64,000 bases of DNA from JAPPHA01 sp965221575 (GTDB lineage: Bacteria; Pseudomonadota; Alphaproteobacteria; Rhodobacterales; Rhodobacteraceae): contig CBDCSM010000012.1 in the NCBI GenBank assembly GCA_965221575.1, forward strand, positions 310,001 through 374,000, given 5' to 3'. Shown here in pieces: positions 54,662 to 63,732 of this stretch. The translations under genes were made by a program, and so were the position numbers. Numbering within the stretch: position 1 is the stretch's first letter; every line of letters starts with the position of its first letter. The notes below the pieces were generated by a model. It saw nothing but the letters and a program-made list of their open reading frames with translations. It did no database searches and was not told where the DNA came from.

Positions 54662-54751
54662 TGGCGGAGAGACAGGGATTCGAACCCTGGGTGGGCTCGC
54701 GCCCACAACGGTTTTCGAGACCGCCCCGTTCGACCACTCCGGCACCTCTCC
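54662..54751 (-). tRNA. tRNA-Ser, anticodon CGA
   Basis: A 90-nt class II tRNA with encoded CCA, read on the minus strand. The acceptor arms GGAGAGG and TCTCTCC pair, the anticodon loop is CTCGAAA (CGA complement at 54715-54717), the long variable arm GTGGGCGCGAGCCCAC is a strong hairpin, and the T-arm is CAGGG-TTCGAAT-CCCTG. It reads UCG serine codons. A truncated transposase gene begins 134 bp away on its 5' side. Confidence 0.96.
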
Positions 54752-54884
54752 GCAATGTTCATTTGGCACAATGCCCGAGGACTGTCTACCGTGCCCGGCA
54801 TTCCGCCAGGGCTATCCTTTTGTTTGCATAGCGATGAGTTTGACCTGATATGGTGGCTGGCCATTCTGTTTTCGCTATTGCACT

Positions 54885-56276
54885 GTGCAGGTCATGGAGA
54901 CGCTGCCGGCCCCTGATTCGATTATCGACTTGCGTTCTGTCACGGTGCGCCCGACCTGGGGTGCGCGGGAGCACCGGCGCTGGGACCGTTTGGTGGAGGA
55001 GCACCATTACCTGTCGTTCCATGGCTTGTTTGGCAAGGGCCTGCGCCATGTCGCGGTGCATGGCGAGACCTGGCTCGCACTGATCGGCTGGCAGTCCGGC
55101 GCCTTTAAGCTGGCGGCGCGCGACCGCTGGATCGGCTGGAGTTCCGAGCAGCAGTTCCGTCGTCTGCACCTAATCGCCAACAATTCCCGTTTCGTCATTC
55201 TCACGCCCGGACGGGTGCGCAACCTGGCCTCGCGGGTTTTGGGGCTGAGCCTGCGGCGGCTGTCTGCGGACATGCAGGCGGTTCACGGCTTTCCGGTGTT
55301 TCTGGCGGAAACCTTCGTGGACCCGGCGCTCTTTGCCGGGACCTGCTACCGCGCATCGAACTGGCGCTCCCTGGGCTTCACGCGCGGCTTTGCCCGCGAA
55401 CCCGGCGGCGCGGCGCGCTGGCGCCATCACGGCCAACCCAAGGAGATCTTCGTGTACGAACTGACAGAGGGCGCCACGGAGGCGCTGGGCCGGAGAGAGA
55501 CACCGCCACACTGGGGTGCTGAGCAACACGGCGAACCGATGGCGACGCCGCGGCTGCGCAGCCTGTTCGAATGCCTAGGCGACGTGCCCGAGTGCCGCCA
55601 TGCCCAGGGCAAGCGTTATCCGCTCAGGACCATTCTGGCGATCGCGGTCGCGGCCCGGCTTGCCGGCTACCGCGGCGTGACCGCCTTCGCCCAGTTCGCC
55701 GCCCTGCTCGCGCAGGAGCAACTCGAGGCCGTGGGCGCGTTCTGGAGCGAGAGCAAGCAACGCTACACCGCGCCGACCACCACCACCTTCCACACCATCC
55801 TCGCCCAGCTGCCGCCCGACACGCTGGACAATGCCATCAGCCAATGGACCGCCCAGCACGGCGACGCCTATGCCCCCGTGGCCATGGACGGAAAGGACAT
55901 CCGGGGCGCCTCGAAGCAGACCGAAGACGGACGGCGCATGATGGTCGCCGCGGTCGAGCACGGGACCGGACTGGTCCTCAAGCAGGTCGAGGTCGATGCC
56001 AAGAGCAATGAAATTCCGGCCGTGCGCACACTCACCAGCGGGCTCGGTCTCGCCGGGCGCACCGTCACCCTCGACGCGATGCATGCCCAGCACGAGACCG
56101 CGCGTGACCTGCTCGAGAGCGGTGCCGATTACGTGCTCAGCGCCATCAAGGACAACCAGGAAACCGTCCACAACGAACTCAAGGCGATCGATGCTGCGCG
56201 ACAATCAAGATGGCAGTCCTGCCATCCAGATCGTCGCGCTATAGATTTCCTCCCGGATCAATCATGTAGACCTTGA
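54885..56276 (+). pseudogene. Truncated ISAs1-family transposase with N-terminal DruA-like (DUF4338) domain
   Basis: A 463-codon frame in two parts. Residues 1-205 are a DUF4338/DruA domain, with RWDRLVEEHHYLSFHG, LIGWQSGAFKLAARDRWIGW, RRLHLIANNSRFVIL, LRRLSADMQAVHGFPVFLAETFVDP and the FVYEL end. Residues from about 225 are an ISAs1 transposase, with the N-terminal domain and two catalytic Asp motifs (AMDGKDIRG and TLDAMHAQHETA). The frame diverges after VHNELKAIDAAR (about 56200) and stops, so the final catalytic Glu region is missing. The remaining protein should be inactive as a transposase. GC content is higher than in the flanking sequence downstream. Confidence 0.88.
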
Positions 56277-56394
56277 TGCCTTCTGGAAGTTCGGTCTAGG
56301 CTCAAATCGGAATCCTGCGAAATAATCCGGACACACCCGGGGCTTTTCCGTAACTTATTTTTGGTTTTGTATTATATATCAGCACCTTATATTA

Positions 56395-56416
56395 TTTTTG
56401 CATACGTGTGCAAAAA
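56395..56416. promoter_or_regulatory. LacI-type operator of the second CUT1 operon
   Basis: A 22-bp palindrome with one mismatched pair, core TTTGCATACGTGTGCAAA, central CG. It lies 82 bp before the ATPase gene, inside AT-rich sequence that holds TTGTATT and TATATT elements suitable for a promoter. The LacI-family gene at the end of the same operon (62710) is the probable source of its repressor. Confidence 0.75.
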
Positions 56417-56497
56417 AGGCTTGCCGAATCGCCAACCCTGAGTTTACCGTAGAGTGTATGCCGCGGGTCTGCCTGCGACCGCCGTGGGAGGGAGAGC

Positions 56498-57547
56498 ATG
56501 GCCGAAATCGTCTTGAGCAACATCACCAAACGGTGGGGCAGCTTCGTTGGCGTACATGATTTTGATCTGACAATTGCAGATCGCGAGTTTCTCGTTCTTC
56601 TCGGCCCTTCGGGCTGCGGCAAGACGACAACGATGCGCATGGTCGCGGGGCTTGAGGATCCTTCGTCGGGCGAAATCTCGATTGACGGCCGTGTCGTCAA
56701 TGACCTTGAGCCGAAAGACCGCGACGTCGCCATGGTGTTCCAGTCCTACGCGCTCTACCCCAACATGAACGTCTACGAGAACATCCGCTTTCCTTTGAAG
56801 GTTCGCGGTGTCGATCCCGCTACACATGATGAAAGGGTGCGCCGGGCCTCTGCCATGGTGGAACTGGATGAATTCCTGCACCGCAGGCCTGCGGAACTGT
56901 CGGGTGGCCAACGGCAGCGTGTCGCGCTCGCCCGGGCGATCGTGCGGGAACCTAACGTCTTCCTGATGGACGAACCGCTCTCGAACCTTGACGCCAAGCT
57001 CAGGGTCTCCACCCGGGCCCAGATCAAGAACCTCAGCCATGAGCTGGCCGTGACAACGGTTTACGTGACCCACGACCAGATCGAAGCCATGACACTCGCC
57101 GACCGCGTTGTGGTCATGAAGCAAGGCGTCGTGCAGCAGGTTGGCACCCCGACTGAGATTTACGACAAACCCGCCAACGCATTCGTGGCGAGCTTCATCG
57201 GCAACCCGGCCATGAACCTTGTTGATGGCGAGATGGACGGCGGTTCCTTCAAGGCCGAAAACGCATTGATCGAAGGCCTTTCGGCGCCGGAAGGCCCCCT
57301 GACCCTTGGCTTCCGCGCCGAGGATGCAGAGGTGGTCTCCGAAGGCGGCCAGATCAACGCCCCGATCTACACGATGGAACTCCTGGGAGACGCAACCATG
57401 GTGTCAGTCCGTATCGGCGGCTCACTGGTATCCGTGAAGGCTGCCAAGAACTATCGCGCCGAAATCGACGACACGGTTTCGATCCGCATCTCAACAGATC
57501 ACTGCCACCTCTTCGATGCGAAGACGGGAGAGCGTGTCGGAGACTAA
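56498..57547 (+). CDS. CUT1 ABC transporter ATPase (UgpC/MalK-like)
   Basis: A 349-residue ATPase with Walker A GPSGCGKTT, Q-loop VFQSYALYPNM, signature LSGGQRQR, Walker B VFLMDEPLSNLDA, switch histidine in YVTHDQIEAMTL, and a C-terminal TOBE domain. It energises the CUT1 importer encoded downstream (binding protein and two permeases). First gene of an operon with the order ATPase, binding protein, permease, permease. It is clearly paralogous to the 9171-10280 ATPase. Confidence 0.94.
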   Translation: MAEIVLSNITKRWGSFVGVHDFDLTIADREFLVLLGPSGCGKTTTMRMVAGLEDPSSGEISIDGRVVNDLEPKDRDVAMVFQSYALYPNMNVYENIRFPLKVRGVDPATHDERVRRASAMVELDEFLHRRPAELSGGQRQRVALARAIVREPNVFLMDEPLSNLDAKLRVSTRAQIKNLSHELAVTTVYVTHDQIEAMTLADRVVVMKQGVVQQVGTPTEIYDKPANAFVASFIGNPAMNLVDGEMDGGSFKAENALIEGLSAPEGPLTLGFRAEDAEVVSEGGQINAPIYTMELLGDATMVSVRIGGSLVSVKAAKNYRAEIDDTVSIRISTDHCHLFDAKTGERVGD

Positions 57548-57643
57548 CCCGGAGCCATGACCCCGGTCCGGCAAGGGCCGTGGTTCACCGAGCGGTGCGC
57601 GGTTGCAAGGCGCACCGAACCAACAGAAACCAAGGAGAATTCA

Positions 57644-58888
57644 ATGTTCCTGAAGAAAGTAGCCCTCGCGGGTGCCGTAGCTGGCCTAACGGGTTCGACA
57701 GCGTTCGCGGCAGACTGTGGTCCGTCCGGCAAATCGGTCCGGATCCTCGGTTCCGACTTCCCGGCCATTCAGGTCGTTGCTGGCGCCGCCGAAGCCAATT
57801 GCGCTGCAAGTGCCGGTGAGTTCACTATCAACCTGCGCGACAACACGCGTGACATGATGAACCAGGCCCTGACCCCGAACCCGGCAGAGTACACCTCGGT
57901 CATCGTCGCCAACTCGACCCTGACCCAGCTGATGAACGACGACCTGGTCCGCCCGCTGGACGAATATGTTGCAAAATACGGCCAGCACCTGAAGCCGTCG
58001 CAGCTGATCACCATCGGCGGCAAAGTCATGGCTGTGGCATTCATGGCGAACTCGCAGCATCTGTTTTCGCGCACCGACATCCTCGAGCAGGCCGGTGTCG
58101 AAGGGATCCCGGCAACTGCTGAAGAAATCGTTGCAGCGGCCGAGAAAATCCGCGCCGCAGGCATCATGGAACATCCGATCGTGATGAACATGAAGGTTGG
58201 CTGGAACGTCGGCGAAATATTCAACCTGTTCTTCTTCGCCAACGGCGGTGAGCTGTTCAAGCCGGGTTCGGCGGAGCCAAACGTCAACTCGCCCGAAGGC
58301 ATTGCCGCTCTGGGGACGATCAAGTCGCTGCTCGAGTACACGCACCCGGATCACCTGAGCCATGCCTCGAATGAGACCCAGGGTCTGTGGGAAGCCGGCA
58401 AGGCGGCCATGGCCGTCATGTGGGGGTCGCGCGGTGGTACGGTTCTTGATGACGAAGGTTCGAGCGACGAAGTCACGTCAAACACCGTTTTGTCTGCAGC
58501 ACCCACAGCAGGCGGCGGATCGACACCGGCCGCAACCCTGTGGTGGGATGGCGTGACCGTCGCCAAGAACATTCCGGATGGCGACGCGGAGGCCACCTTT
58601 GCGGCTCTGGTCAGCGGTCTGACCTCTGATCTGATGGAAGAGCACAACGACAAAGCCATCTGGCTGATCGACGGCTTCCAGGCCGGCCCGGCAGCGGCAG
58701 GTGTTTGGGCAACTGCAGCAGCTGGTGCCAAGCCTTACCCGATGATCCCGTTCATCAACCTGATGCACAACGCACTGGGTTCCGAACTGGTGGACTTCTA
58801 CAAGGGTGACGAGAGCGCAGAAGACGCTCTGGCTGACGTTGAAGCGGCATACCGGACCGCCGCGAAGGAAGCAGGCTTCCTGCAGTAG
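57644..58888 (+). CDS. CUT1 ABC transporter solute-binding protein
   Basis: A 414-residue family 1 solute-binding protein. A clean Sec signal peptide (MFLKKVALAGAVAGLTGSTAFA) is followed by mature AADCGPSG. The two early cysteines could form a disulfide. ATG 57644 is preceded by AGGAGA. Typical features are the WNVGEIFNLFFFANGGELF and GKAAMAVMWGSRGG regions. It differs strongly from the 11650 binding protein and has no EF-hand loop. The ligand is unknown. Confidence 0.92.
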   Translation: MFLKKVALAGAVAGLTGSTAFAADCGPSGKSVRILGSDFPAIQVVAGAAEANCAASAGEFTINLRDNTRDMMNQALTPNPAEYTSVIVANSTLTQLMNDDLVRPLDEYVAKYGQHLKPSQLITIGGKVMAVAFMANSQHLFSRTDILEQAGVEGIPATAEEIVAAAEKIRAAGIMEHPIVMNMKVGWNVGEIFNLFFFANGGELFKPGSAEPNVNSPEGIAALGTIKSLLEYTHPDHLSHASNETQGLWEAGKAAMAVMWGSRGGTVLDDEGSSDEVTSNTVLSAAPTAGGGSTPAATLWWDGVTVAKNIPDGDAEATFAALVSGLTSDLMEEHNDKAIWLIDGFQAGPAAAGVWATAAAGAKPYPMIPFINLMHNALGSELVDFYKGDESAEDALADVEAAYRTAAKEAGFLQ

Positions 58889-58908
58889 CCTCTCCCGTGA
58901 GGGGGGGG
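58889..58908 (+). terminator. Hairpin with nine-G run after the binding-protein gene
   Basis: CCTCTCCC pairs with the beginning of a nine-G run (two G-U pairs) across a GTGA loop, immediately after the stop codon. No T-tract follows. Its position between binding-protein and permease genes suggests partial termination or mRNA stabilisation. The homopolymer may also be prone to slippage. Confidence 0.5.
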
Positions 58909-58946
58909 GCCTTCAACGCACTGGATTTCACGACGGGGCACAGGCG

Positions 58947-59978
58947 ATGAAACACCGTACTTTCTTTTGGTTCATCTTGCCGACACTCTCGGCGATGGTA
59001 CTGTTTATCGCCCTGCCCATCGTCTCAGTCTTCATCCAGTCGCTGTTTGTGCAGCACGAACAGGTCCTGGTGGTCTCGGAAAGCTGTAGCCCCTTCGGCT
59101 GTGTTGAGGAAACCCAGGTCGATGCAGAAGCGACTGCCAAGCTGCGTGAAGAGCGGCCTCTTGGTCAATTCAACGGCCTAGCCACATATTTTGATCGCTC
59201 CCACCTCGCGTCCGCAGAGATCGCTGAGGTCTGGCGCACATCAACCGGATTGTCATCCTTCATTGATGGCATAATGGACCTGAAATTCTACAAGGCCCTG
59301 GTCTTTACGCTGACCTACACCTTTGTTGTGACGCCTCTGGTCTTGATTTTCGGACTGGCCGTTGCCGTCGGCGTAAACAACCTGCCCAAGGCGTTCCGTG
59401 GCGTGGCGATTTTCATCTCGCTCTTGCCTTTCCTTGTCGCGACGATTGTTGGCTCGATGATCCTTTCCTGGATGGTTGATGGTGAAGGCATCATCGGCGC
59501 AACGCTTCAGAATATCTTCAACGACCCATCCCTCAGCATCAAGGCCTCGACGCCGCTCATGTGGATCATGCTGATGGTTTACGGGGTCTGGCACACCCTG
59601 CCTTTCGCATTCATCACGTTTTATGCCGGGCTGCAAACGGTGCCCCAGGACACGTTGGAGGCTGCGCGTGTGGATGGAGCCAACAAGTGGCAGACGATGA
59701 TCAGCGTCGTGGTTCCACACCTGATGCCGCTCGTGTCCTTCGTCACGCTGATGCTTCTGATGGACAATTTCCGGGTGTTCGAACCGCTGGTCAGTTTCCA
59801 GGCGGAGGCTCACGCTCAGTCACTGAGTACCTTCATCGTCAGCGACCTTCGTGAAGCCGGCAATCCGCTCTACGCCTCTGCCAGTGCGACCTCGATGCTG
59901 ACGATCCTCGGCGTTGTGATTCTGCTGACTCCCGTGCTGATCCGCACCTGGCGCGATTTCAACGCCAAGGTACATTGA
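58947..59978 (+). CDS. CUT1 ABC transporter permease (MalF-like)
   Basis: A 343-residue permease. Between the first and second transmembrane segments lies an enlarged periplasmic insertion of about 90 residues that contains a Cys pair (SESCSPFGCVEE). The EAA loop is VPQDTLEAARVDGANKWQTMISVVVPHL. ATG 58947 is the first good start after the intercistronic hairpin; the frame is open further upstream through the binding-protein gene. It pairs with the 59992 permease. Confidence 0.9.
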   Translation: MKHRTFFWFILPTLSAMVLFIALPIVSVFIQSLFVQHEQVLVVSESCSPFGCVEETQVDAEATAKLREERPLGQFNGLATYFDRSHLASAEIAEVWRTSTGLSSFIDGIMDLKFYKALVFTLTYTFVVTPLVLIFGLAVAVGVNNLPKAFRGVAIFISLLPFLVATIVGSMILSWMVDGEGIIGATLQNIFNDPSLSIKASTPLMWIMLMVYGVWHTLPFAFITFYAGLQTVPQDTLEAARVDGANKWQTMISVVVPHLMPLVSFVTLMLLMDNFRVFEPLVSFQAEAHAQSLSTFIVSDLREAGNPLYASASATSMLTILGVVILLTPVLIRTWRDFNAKVH

Positions 59979-59991
59979 GGAGACGACAATC

Positions 59992-60873
59992 ATGGCGACG
60001 AAGGCAGAATCCCGTCTCACAACGCTAAGGGTTGTTTCCTATGCGCTCGTGATCACCTGGCTGATCATCGCGGCCTTTCCCTTCCTTTGGACGGTATGGG
60101 GCAGCTTCAAGGTGCAGGGCGACTTTTTCTCGAAAGCGGACTGGACCAACGCCATCTACGGCATCCTCACGACCCGCGAAACCGGTGGTGCCTTTACGCT
60201 CAATGGCTATTTCGGTGCGTGGATCCAGGAGGAATTCTGGAGAAACGTATTCAATACCTTGGTCATCGTTTTCTTCACCGTCTGCATTTCGCTCACCTTC
60301 GGAACGCTCGGTGGGTACGCGCTGGCCCGCTCCGGCTTCCGCTATGCCTTCTGGGTCCTGATGGCAGCCCTCGCGTTCCGCGCAATGCCGCACATCACGC
60401 TGGTTTCGGGTTATATGCTGCCGTTCTTCGAATGGAACATCTGGGGACTAAAGGCGACAACCATCATCGTGCTTGTGGCAATCAACCAGCCCTTCACGCT
60501 CTGGATGTTGCACTCGTTCTTCCTGAACATCCCGAAAGACATGGACGAAAGTGCCATGGTCGACGGCTGCACCCGGTTCCAGGCTTTCTGGAACGTCATC
60601 GTGCCGGTCATGTGGCCAGGGGTGATTACCACCGGCCTCTTCAGCTTCCTGCTAGCCTACAATGACTATGCTGTCACCTCGATGCTACTGAGCAAACCGA
60701 ACGAGACGATGGTCCCGGCGGTCGCCAGCTTCCTCGGCTCGGTTCAGGTGCAGGGCAACATTATGTTTGCGGTCGCAGCCGTTGTCTCGGCCACAGCACC
60801 GCTCTTCGTACTGATCCTGTTCTTCCAGCGGCAGATCGTCAGCGGGCTGACGGCGGGCGCGGTCAAGGGTTGA
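59992..60873 (+). CDS. CUT1 ABC transporter permease (MalG-like)
   Basis: A 293-residue permease with six transmembrane segments. The EAA loop reads IPKDMDESAMVDGCTRFQAFWNVIVPVMWPG, with Ser in place of the usual first Ala of EAA. GAGGAGA precedes the ATG 13 bp after the previous stop. Its C-terminal two thirds are closely matched by the truncated copy at 61056-61664. Confidence 0.93.
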   Translation: MATKAESRLTTLRVVSYALVITWLIIAAFPFLWTVWGSFKVQGDFFSKADWTNAIYGILTTRETGGAFTLNGYFGAWIQEEFWRNVFNTLVIVFFTVCISLTFGTLGGYALARSGFRYAFWVLMAALAFRAMPHITLVSGYMLPFFEWNIWGLKATTIIVLVAINQPFTLWMLHSFFLNIPKDMDESAMVDGCTRFQAFWNVIVPVMWPGVITTGLFSFLLAYNDYAVTSMLLSKPNETMVPAVASFLGSVQVQGNIMFAVAAVVSATAPLFVLILFFQRQIVSGLTAGAVKG

Positions 60874-60940
60874 CCCGTCAACCCGTCAACTGACAGTGCG
60901 CGGCGCTGTCCGCAACTCGGGATCCTGGAAGAGAAGATGC

Positions 60941-61055
60941 CATGACCAGACCTTCGTGGTTACACCCTTCGTTCTGGTCCTGGGGATGGCGATCGCGGTC
61001 GGTGTCAACAACCTCCTGCCGAAGCTGAACAAGGGGCCGACAATTTTCGTCTATC
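60941..61055 (+). pseudogene. Remnant of a second MalF-like permease
   Basis: The codons at 60950-61049 read TFVVTPFVLVLGMAIAVGVNN, then LLPKLNKGPTIFV. This lines up with TFVVTPLVLIFGLAVAVGVNN, then LPKAFRGVAIFIS, of the 58947 permease. Nothing of the rest of that gene is present. The similarity stops where sequence of a MalG-like permease begins in another frame, so this is a fragment left by a deletion. Confidence 0.8.
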
Positions 61056-61664
61056 GTGGTGTTTTTTGCCGTGGTGATTTCGCTCACGATCGGAACGCTC
61101 GGGGGCTTCGCGCTTGCCAGGTCGGGAATGCACTACGCCTTCTGGATCCTGATGGCGGCGCTCGTCTTTCGGGCCATGCCGCACATAACCCTGGTTTCGG
61201 GTTATCTTCTACCTTTCTTCGAATGGAACATCTGGGGCGTACTGCCAACGACCATCATCGTGCTGGTGGCGATCAACCTGCCCTTCACGCTTTGGATGCT
61301 GCACTCGTTTTTTCTGAACATCCCGCGGGACATGGACAAGAGCGCGATGGTGGATGGTTGTACGCGCTTCCAGGCCTTTCGTTATGTCATCATCCCGGTC
61401 ATGTGGCCGGGTGTAATCACCACCGGACTTTTCAGTTTTCTACTCGCCTACAACGACTTTGCCGTGACATCGATGCTCTTGAGCGAGCATAACGAGACGA
61501 TGATCCCGAAGATCGCGAGTTTCCTCGGCACAACCCAGGTTGAAGGCAATGTGATGTTTGCCGTCGCCGCCGTGGTCTCGGCAACCGCGCCGCTTTTCAT
61601 GCTGGTCCTCTTTTTTCAACGCCAGATCGTGAGTGGCTTGACCACGGGAGCAGTCAAGGGATGA
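61056..61664 (+). CDS. Truncated second copy of the MalG-like permease
   Basis: A 202-codon frame (GTG start) aligning without gaps to residues 92-293 of the 59992 permease, including the EAA loop (IPRDMDKSAMVDGCTRFQAFRYVIIPVMWPG). It lacks the first transmembrane segment and the first periplasmic part. The frame is uninterrupted and its stop codon overlaps the ATG of the next gene (ATGA), so it may still be translated, perhaps only to couple translation. A working permease is doubtful. Confidence 0.8.
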   Translation: MVFFAVVISLTIGTLGGFALARSGMHYAFWILMAALVFRAMPHITLVSGYLLPFFEWNIWGVLPTTIIVLVAINLPFTLWMLHSFFLNIPRDMDKSAMVDGCTRFQAFRYVIIPVMWPGVITTGLFSFLLAYNDFAVTSMLLSEHNETMIPKIASFLGTTQVEGNVMFAVAAVVSATAPLFMLVLFFQRQIVSGLTTGAVKG

Positions 61665-62713
61665 CCGACGTTCACACCCAGAACCGGAAGGCGATCGATT
61701 TGCTGCGGGCGGCCCAATACGACTGGGACGAGGCAGCGCTCCGCCGCGCGTTGAGTGATCTCGCCCTGCCGGATGCGATTTTCCACCTTGCCCACCCATT
61801 TGGCGACATGGTCGGGCCGGACGCCTTCCATGATCAGGCGCTCTCCGTGCTGAGATCCGCGTGGCCAGACGTCGAACGCCGGGACTGGATCGTCATGGCC
61901 GGCGACGACGAACATGGTGCCGCCTGGGTCGGCTGCGGAGGCCACTTCATGGGCACTTTCATTGCGCCTTTCCTGGATATCCCGCCCACTGGCCATCTGG
62001 CCCACATGCGTTTTCACGAGTTCTACCGGATCAAGGGCGGCAAGGTTGTCGAGTACCAGGCACTCTGGGATATCCCAGAGGTCATGATGCAGGCGAATGC
62101 ATGGCCAATGGCCCCGTCGCTCGGGCGCGAATTCTGCATCCCCGGCCCATCGTCGGGCGACGGCCTGATCCGCCCGCCCCGAGACGCGAAACTCAGCAGG
62201 CAAAGCCGGCAACTCGTCATCGAGATGCTGCAGCACATGAAATTGCACCCGTCTCGGGGCGGACCAGAGAAGATGGAGATGCCGCGTTTCTGGAACCACA
62301 AGATGAACTGGTACGGGCCGGCCGGGATTGGCACCGGGCGCGGGATCGAGGGATTCCGGAACTGGCACCAAATCCCGTTCCTGAATGCCATGCCCGACCG
62401 CGGGTCAAGAGTCAGCAAGGTCATTTATCATTTCTTTTGTGACAACAATTATTGTGCCGTGACCGGTTGGCCGAACATGATCCAAACCGTCACCGGCGAC
62501 GGCTGGATGGGGATCGCGCCGCAGGGCCGGGTGTTAACAATGCGCTCGCTCGACTTCTGGCGCATCGAAGACGGCAAGATCCGCGAGAATTGGGTAATGG
62601 TGGATTTGCTCGACGCGTATCGTCAGCTTGGCGTTGATGTCATTGCCCGCCTTCGCGAGTTCAACAAGGCGCGGAACCTCGGCCCGATTTCACTCAAGGG
62701 TGGGCAAGCATGA
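61661..62713 (+). CDS. Double SnoaL-like (NTF2-fold) protein
   Basis: A 350-residue protein with two SnoaL/ester-cyclase-like NTF2 folds in tandem. Domain 1 (about residues 10-140) ends with RFHEFYRIKGGKVVEYQALWDIPEVMMQ. Domain 2 (about 195-330) ends with LDFWRIEDGKIRENWVMVDLLDAYRQLG. SnoaL-like domains catalyse cyclisations, isomerisations or dehydrations, or just bind ligands. Overlap with the upstream permease copy and with the downstream LacI gene (ATGA both sides) places it firmly in the CUT1 operon, so it probably acts on the imported compound. The substrate is unknown. Confidence 0.85.
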   Translation: MTDVHTQNRKAIDLLRAAQYDWDEAALRRALSDLALPDAIFHLAHPFGDMVGPDAFHDQALSVLRSAWPDVERRDWIVMAGDDEHGAAWVGCGGHFMGTFIAPFLDIPPTGHLAHMRFHEFYRIKGGKVVEYQALWDIPEVMMQANAWPMAPSLGREFCIPGPSSGDGLIRPPRDAKLSRQSRQLVIEMLQHMKLHPSRGGPEKMEMPRFWNHKMNWYGPAGIGTGRGIEGFRNWHQIPFLNAMPDRGSRVSKVIYHFFCDNNYCAVTGWPNMIQTVTGDGWMGIAPQGRVLTMRSLDFWRIEDGKIRENWVMVDLLDAYRQLGVDVIARLREFNKARNLGPISLKGGQA

Positions 62714-63732
62714 AGGCGACCAGGGTCACCTCCGCCGAGGTCGCGGTACTTGCAGGCGTCAGCCGCTCAGCGGTCAGCCGCACTTTTACACCAGGCGCAT
62801 CGGCTTCGCCCGAAACGGCGGAGAAAGTCAGAAAGGCGGCGGCGAAACTGGGTTACAAACCGAATTCACTCGCACGGGCCGTGGTTTCCGGACGCAGCCG
62901 GATTATCGGCCTCGTGGTGGCATACCTCGACAATCAGTTCTATCCCGAGGCACTGGAGAAGCTTTCGGTCGCGCTGCAGGAAAAGGGCTACCATGTCCTT
63001 GTTTTCATGGCTTCCCAGGCGGCCGGGAACATCGACAGAGTGGTTGAGGAAATCCTTGCCTATCAGGTCGAGGGACTCATTCTCGCATCGGTCGCATTAT
63101 CGTCGGACGTCGCAGAACGTTGCCGTGATGTTGGTGTGCCGGTCGTGTTTTTCAACCGGAGCCAGGACATTGACGATGTGACCGCCGTGACTTCGGCAAA
63201 CGTGGCAGGCGGAAGGAAGGTGGCGGACTTTCTGCTCGCCGGCGGACATCGCCGCATCGGTTACATCGCCGGGTGGGAAGGCGCTTCGACGCAACGCGAC
63301 CGCGAAGCAGGATTCGTCAACCGGCTCTCCGATGCAGGCGTTTCCTTGTTTGCTCGGGAAATCGGTCAATTCACGCTGGAAGGTGCCGCCGGGGCGGCGC
63401 AGCGAATGTTCGACCGGCCCGACCGGCCCGAGGCGGTATTCGTGGCCAACGATCACATGGCCTTTGCGGTTATGGATGTGCTGAGATTCCAGATCGGTCT
63501 CACTGTCCCGGCGGATGTCTCGGTCGTCGGTTACGATGACGTGCCGCTTTCCGGGTGGCCGACCTATGACCTGACCACGGTCAGGCAGCCTGCCAATCGC
63601 ATGGTGTCGGAAACGGTCGATACACTGCTCGGACAGATTTTGGATCAGGAGTCCGAAAGCAAACGACTGGAAATCGAGGGGCCTCTCATCGTGCGGGGAT
63701 CGGCTCGCGTGCCGGAGCGATGGTCAGGGTGA
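62710..63732 (+). CDS. LacI-family transcriptional regulator of the second CUT1 operon
   Basis: A 340-residue LacI/GalR protein. The helix-turn-helix is TSAEVAVLAGVSRSAVSRTF, with hinge region LARAVVSGRSRIIGLVVAYL and a full effector domain (ANVAGGRKVADFLLAGGHRRIGYIAG, VANDHMAFAVMDVLR, VGYDDVPLSGWPTYDLTTVRQP). It is embedded in the operon, overlapping both neighbours, which implies autoregulation through the 56395-56416 operator. Confidence 0.93.
   Translation: MKATRVTSAEVAVLAGVSRSAVSRTFTPGASASPETAEKVRKAAAKLGYKPNSLARAVVSGRSRIIGLVVAYLDNQFYPEALEKLSVALQEKGYHVLVFMASQAAGNIDRVVEEILAYQVEGLILASVALSSDVAERCRDVGVPVVFFNRSQDIDDVTAVTSANVAGGRKVADFLLAGGHRRIGYIAGWEGASTQRDREAGFVNRLSDAGVSLFAREIGQFTLEGAAGAAQRMFDRPDRPEAVFVANDHMAFAVMDVLRFQIGLTVPADVSVVGYDDVPLSGWPTYDLTTVRQPANRMVSETVDTLLGQILDQESESKRLEIEGPLIVRGSARVPERWSG

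Noticed and set aside
54526..54864. Open frames on both strands across 54.5-54.9 kb with RDSNPGW- or RTLGGL-like peptides
   Set aside because: They read through the tRNA-Ser(CGA) gene and have no independent support.
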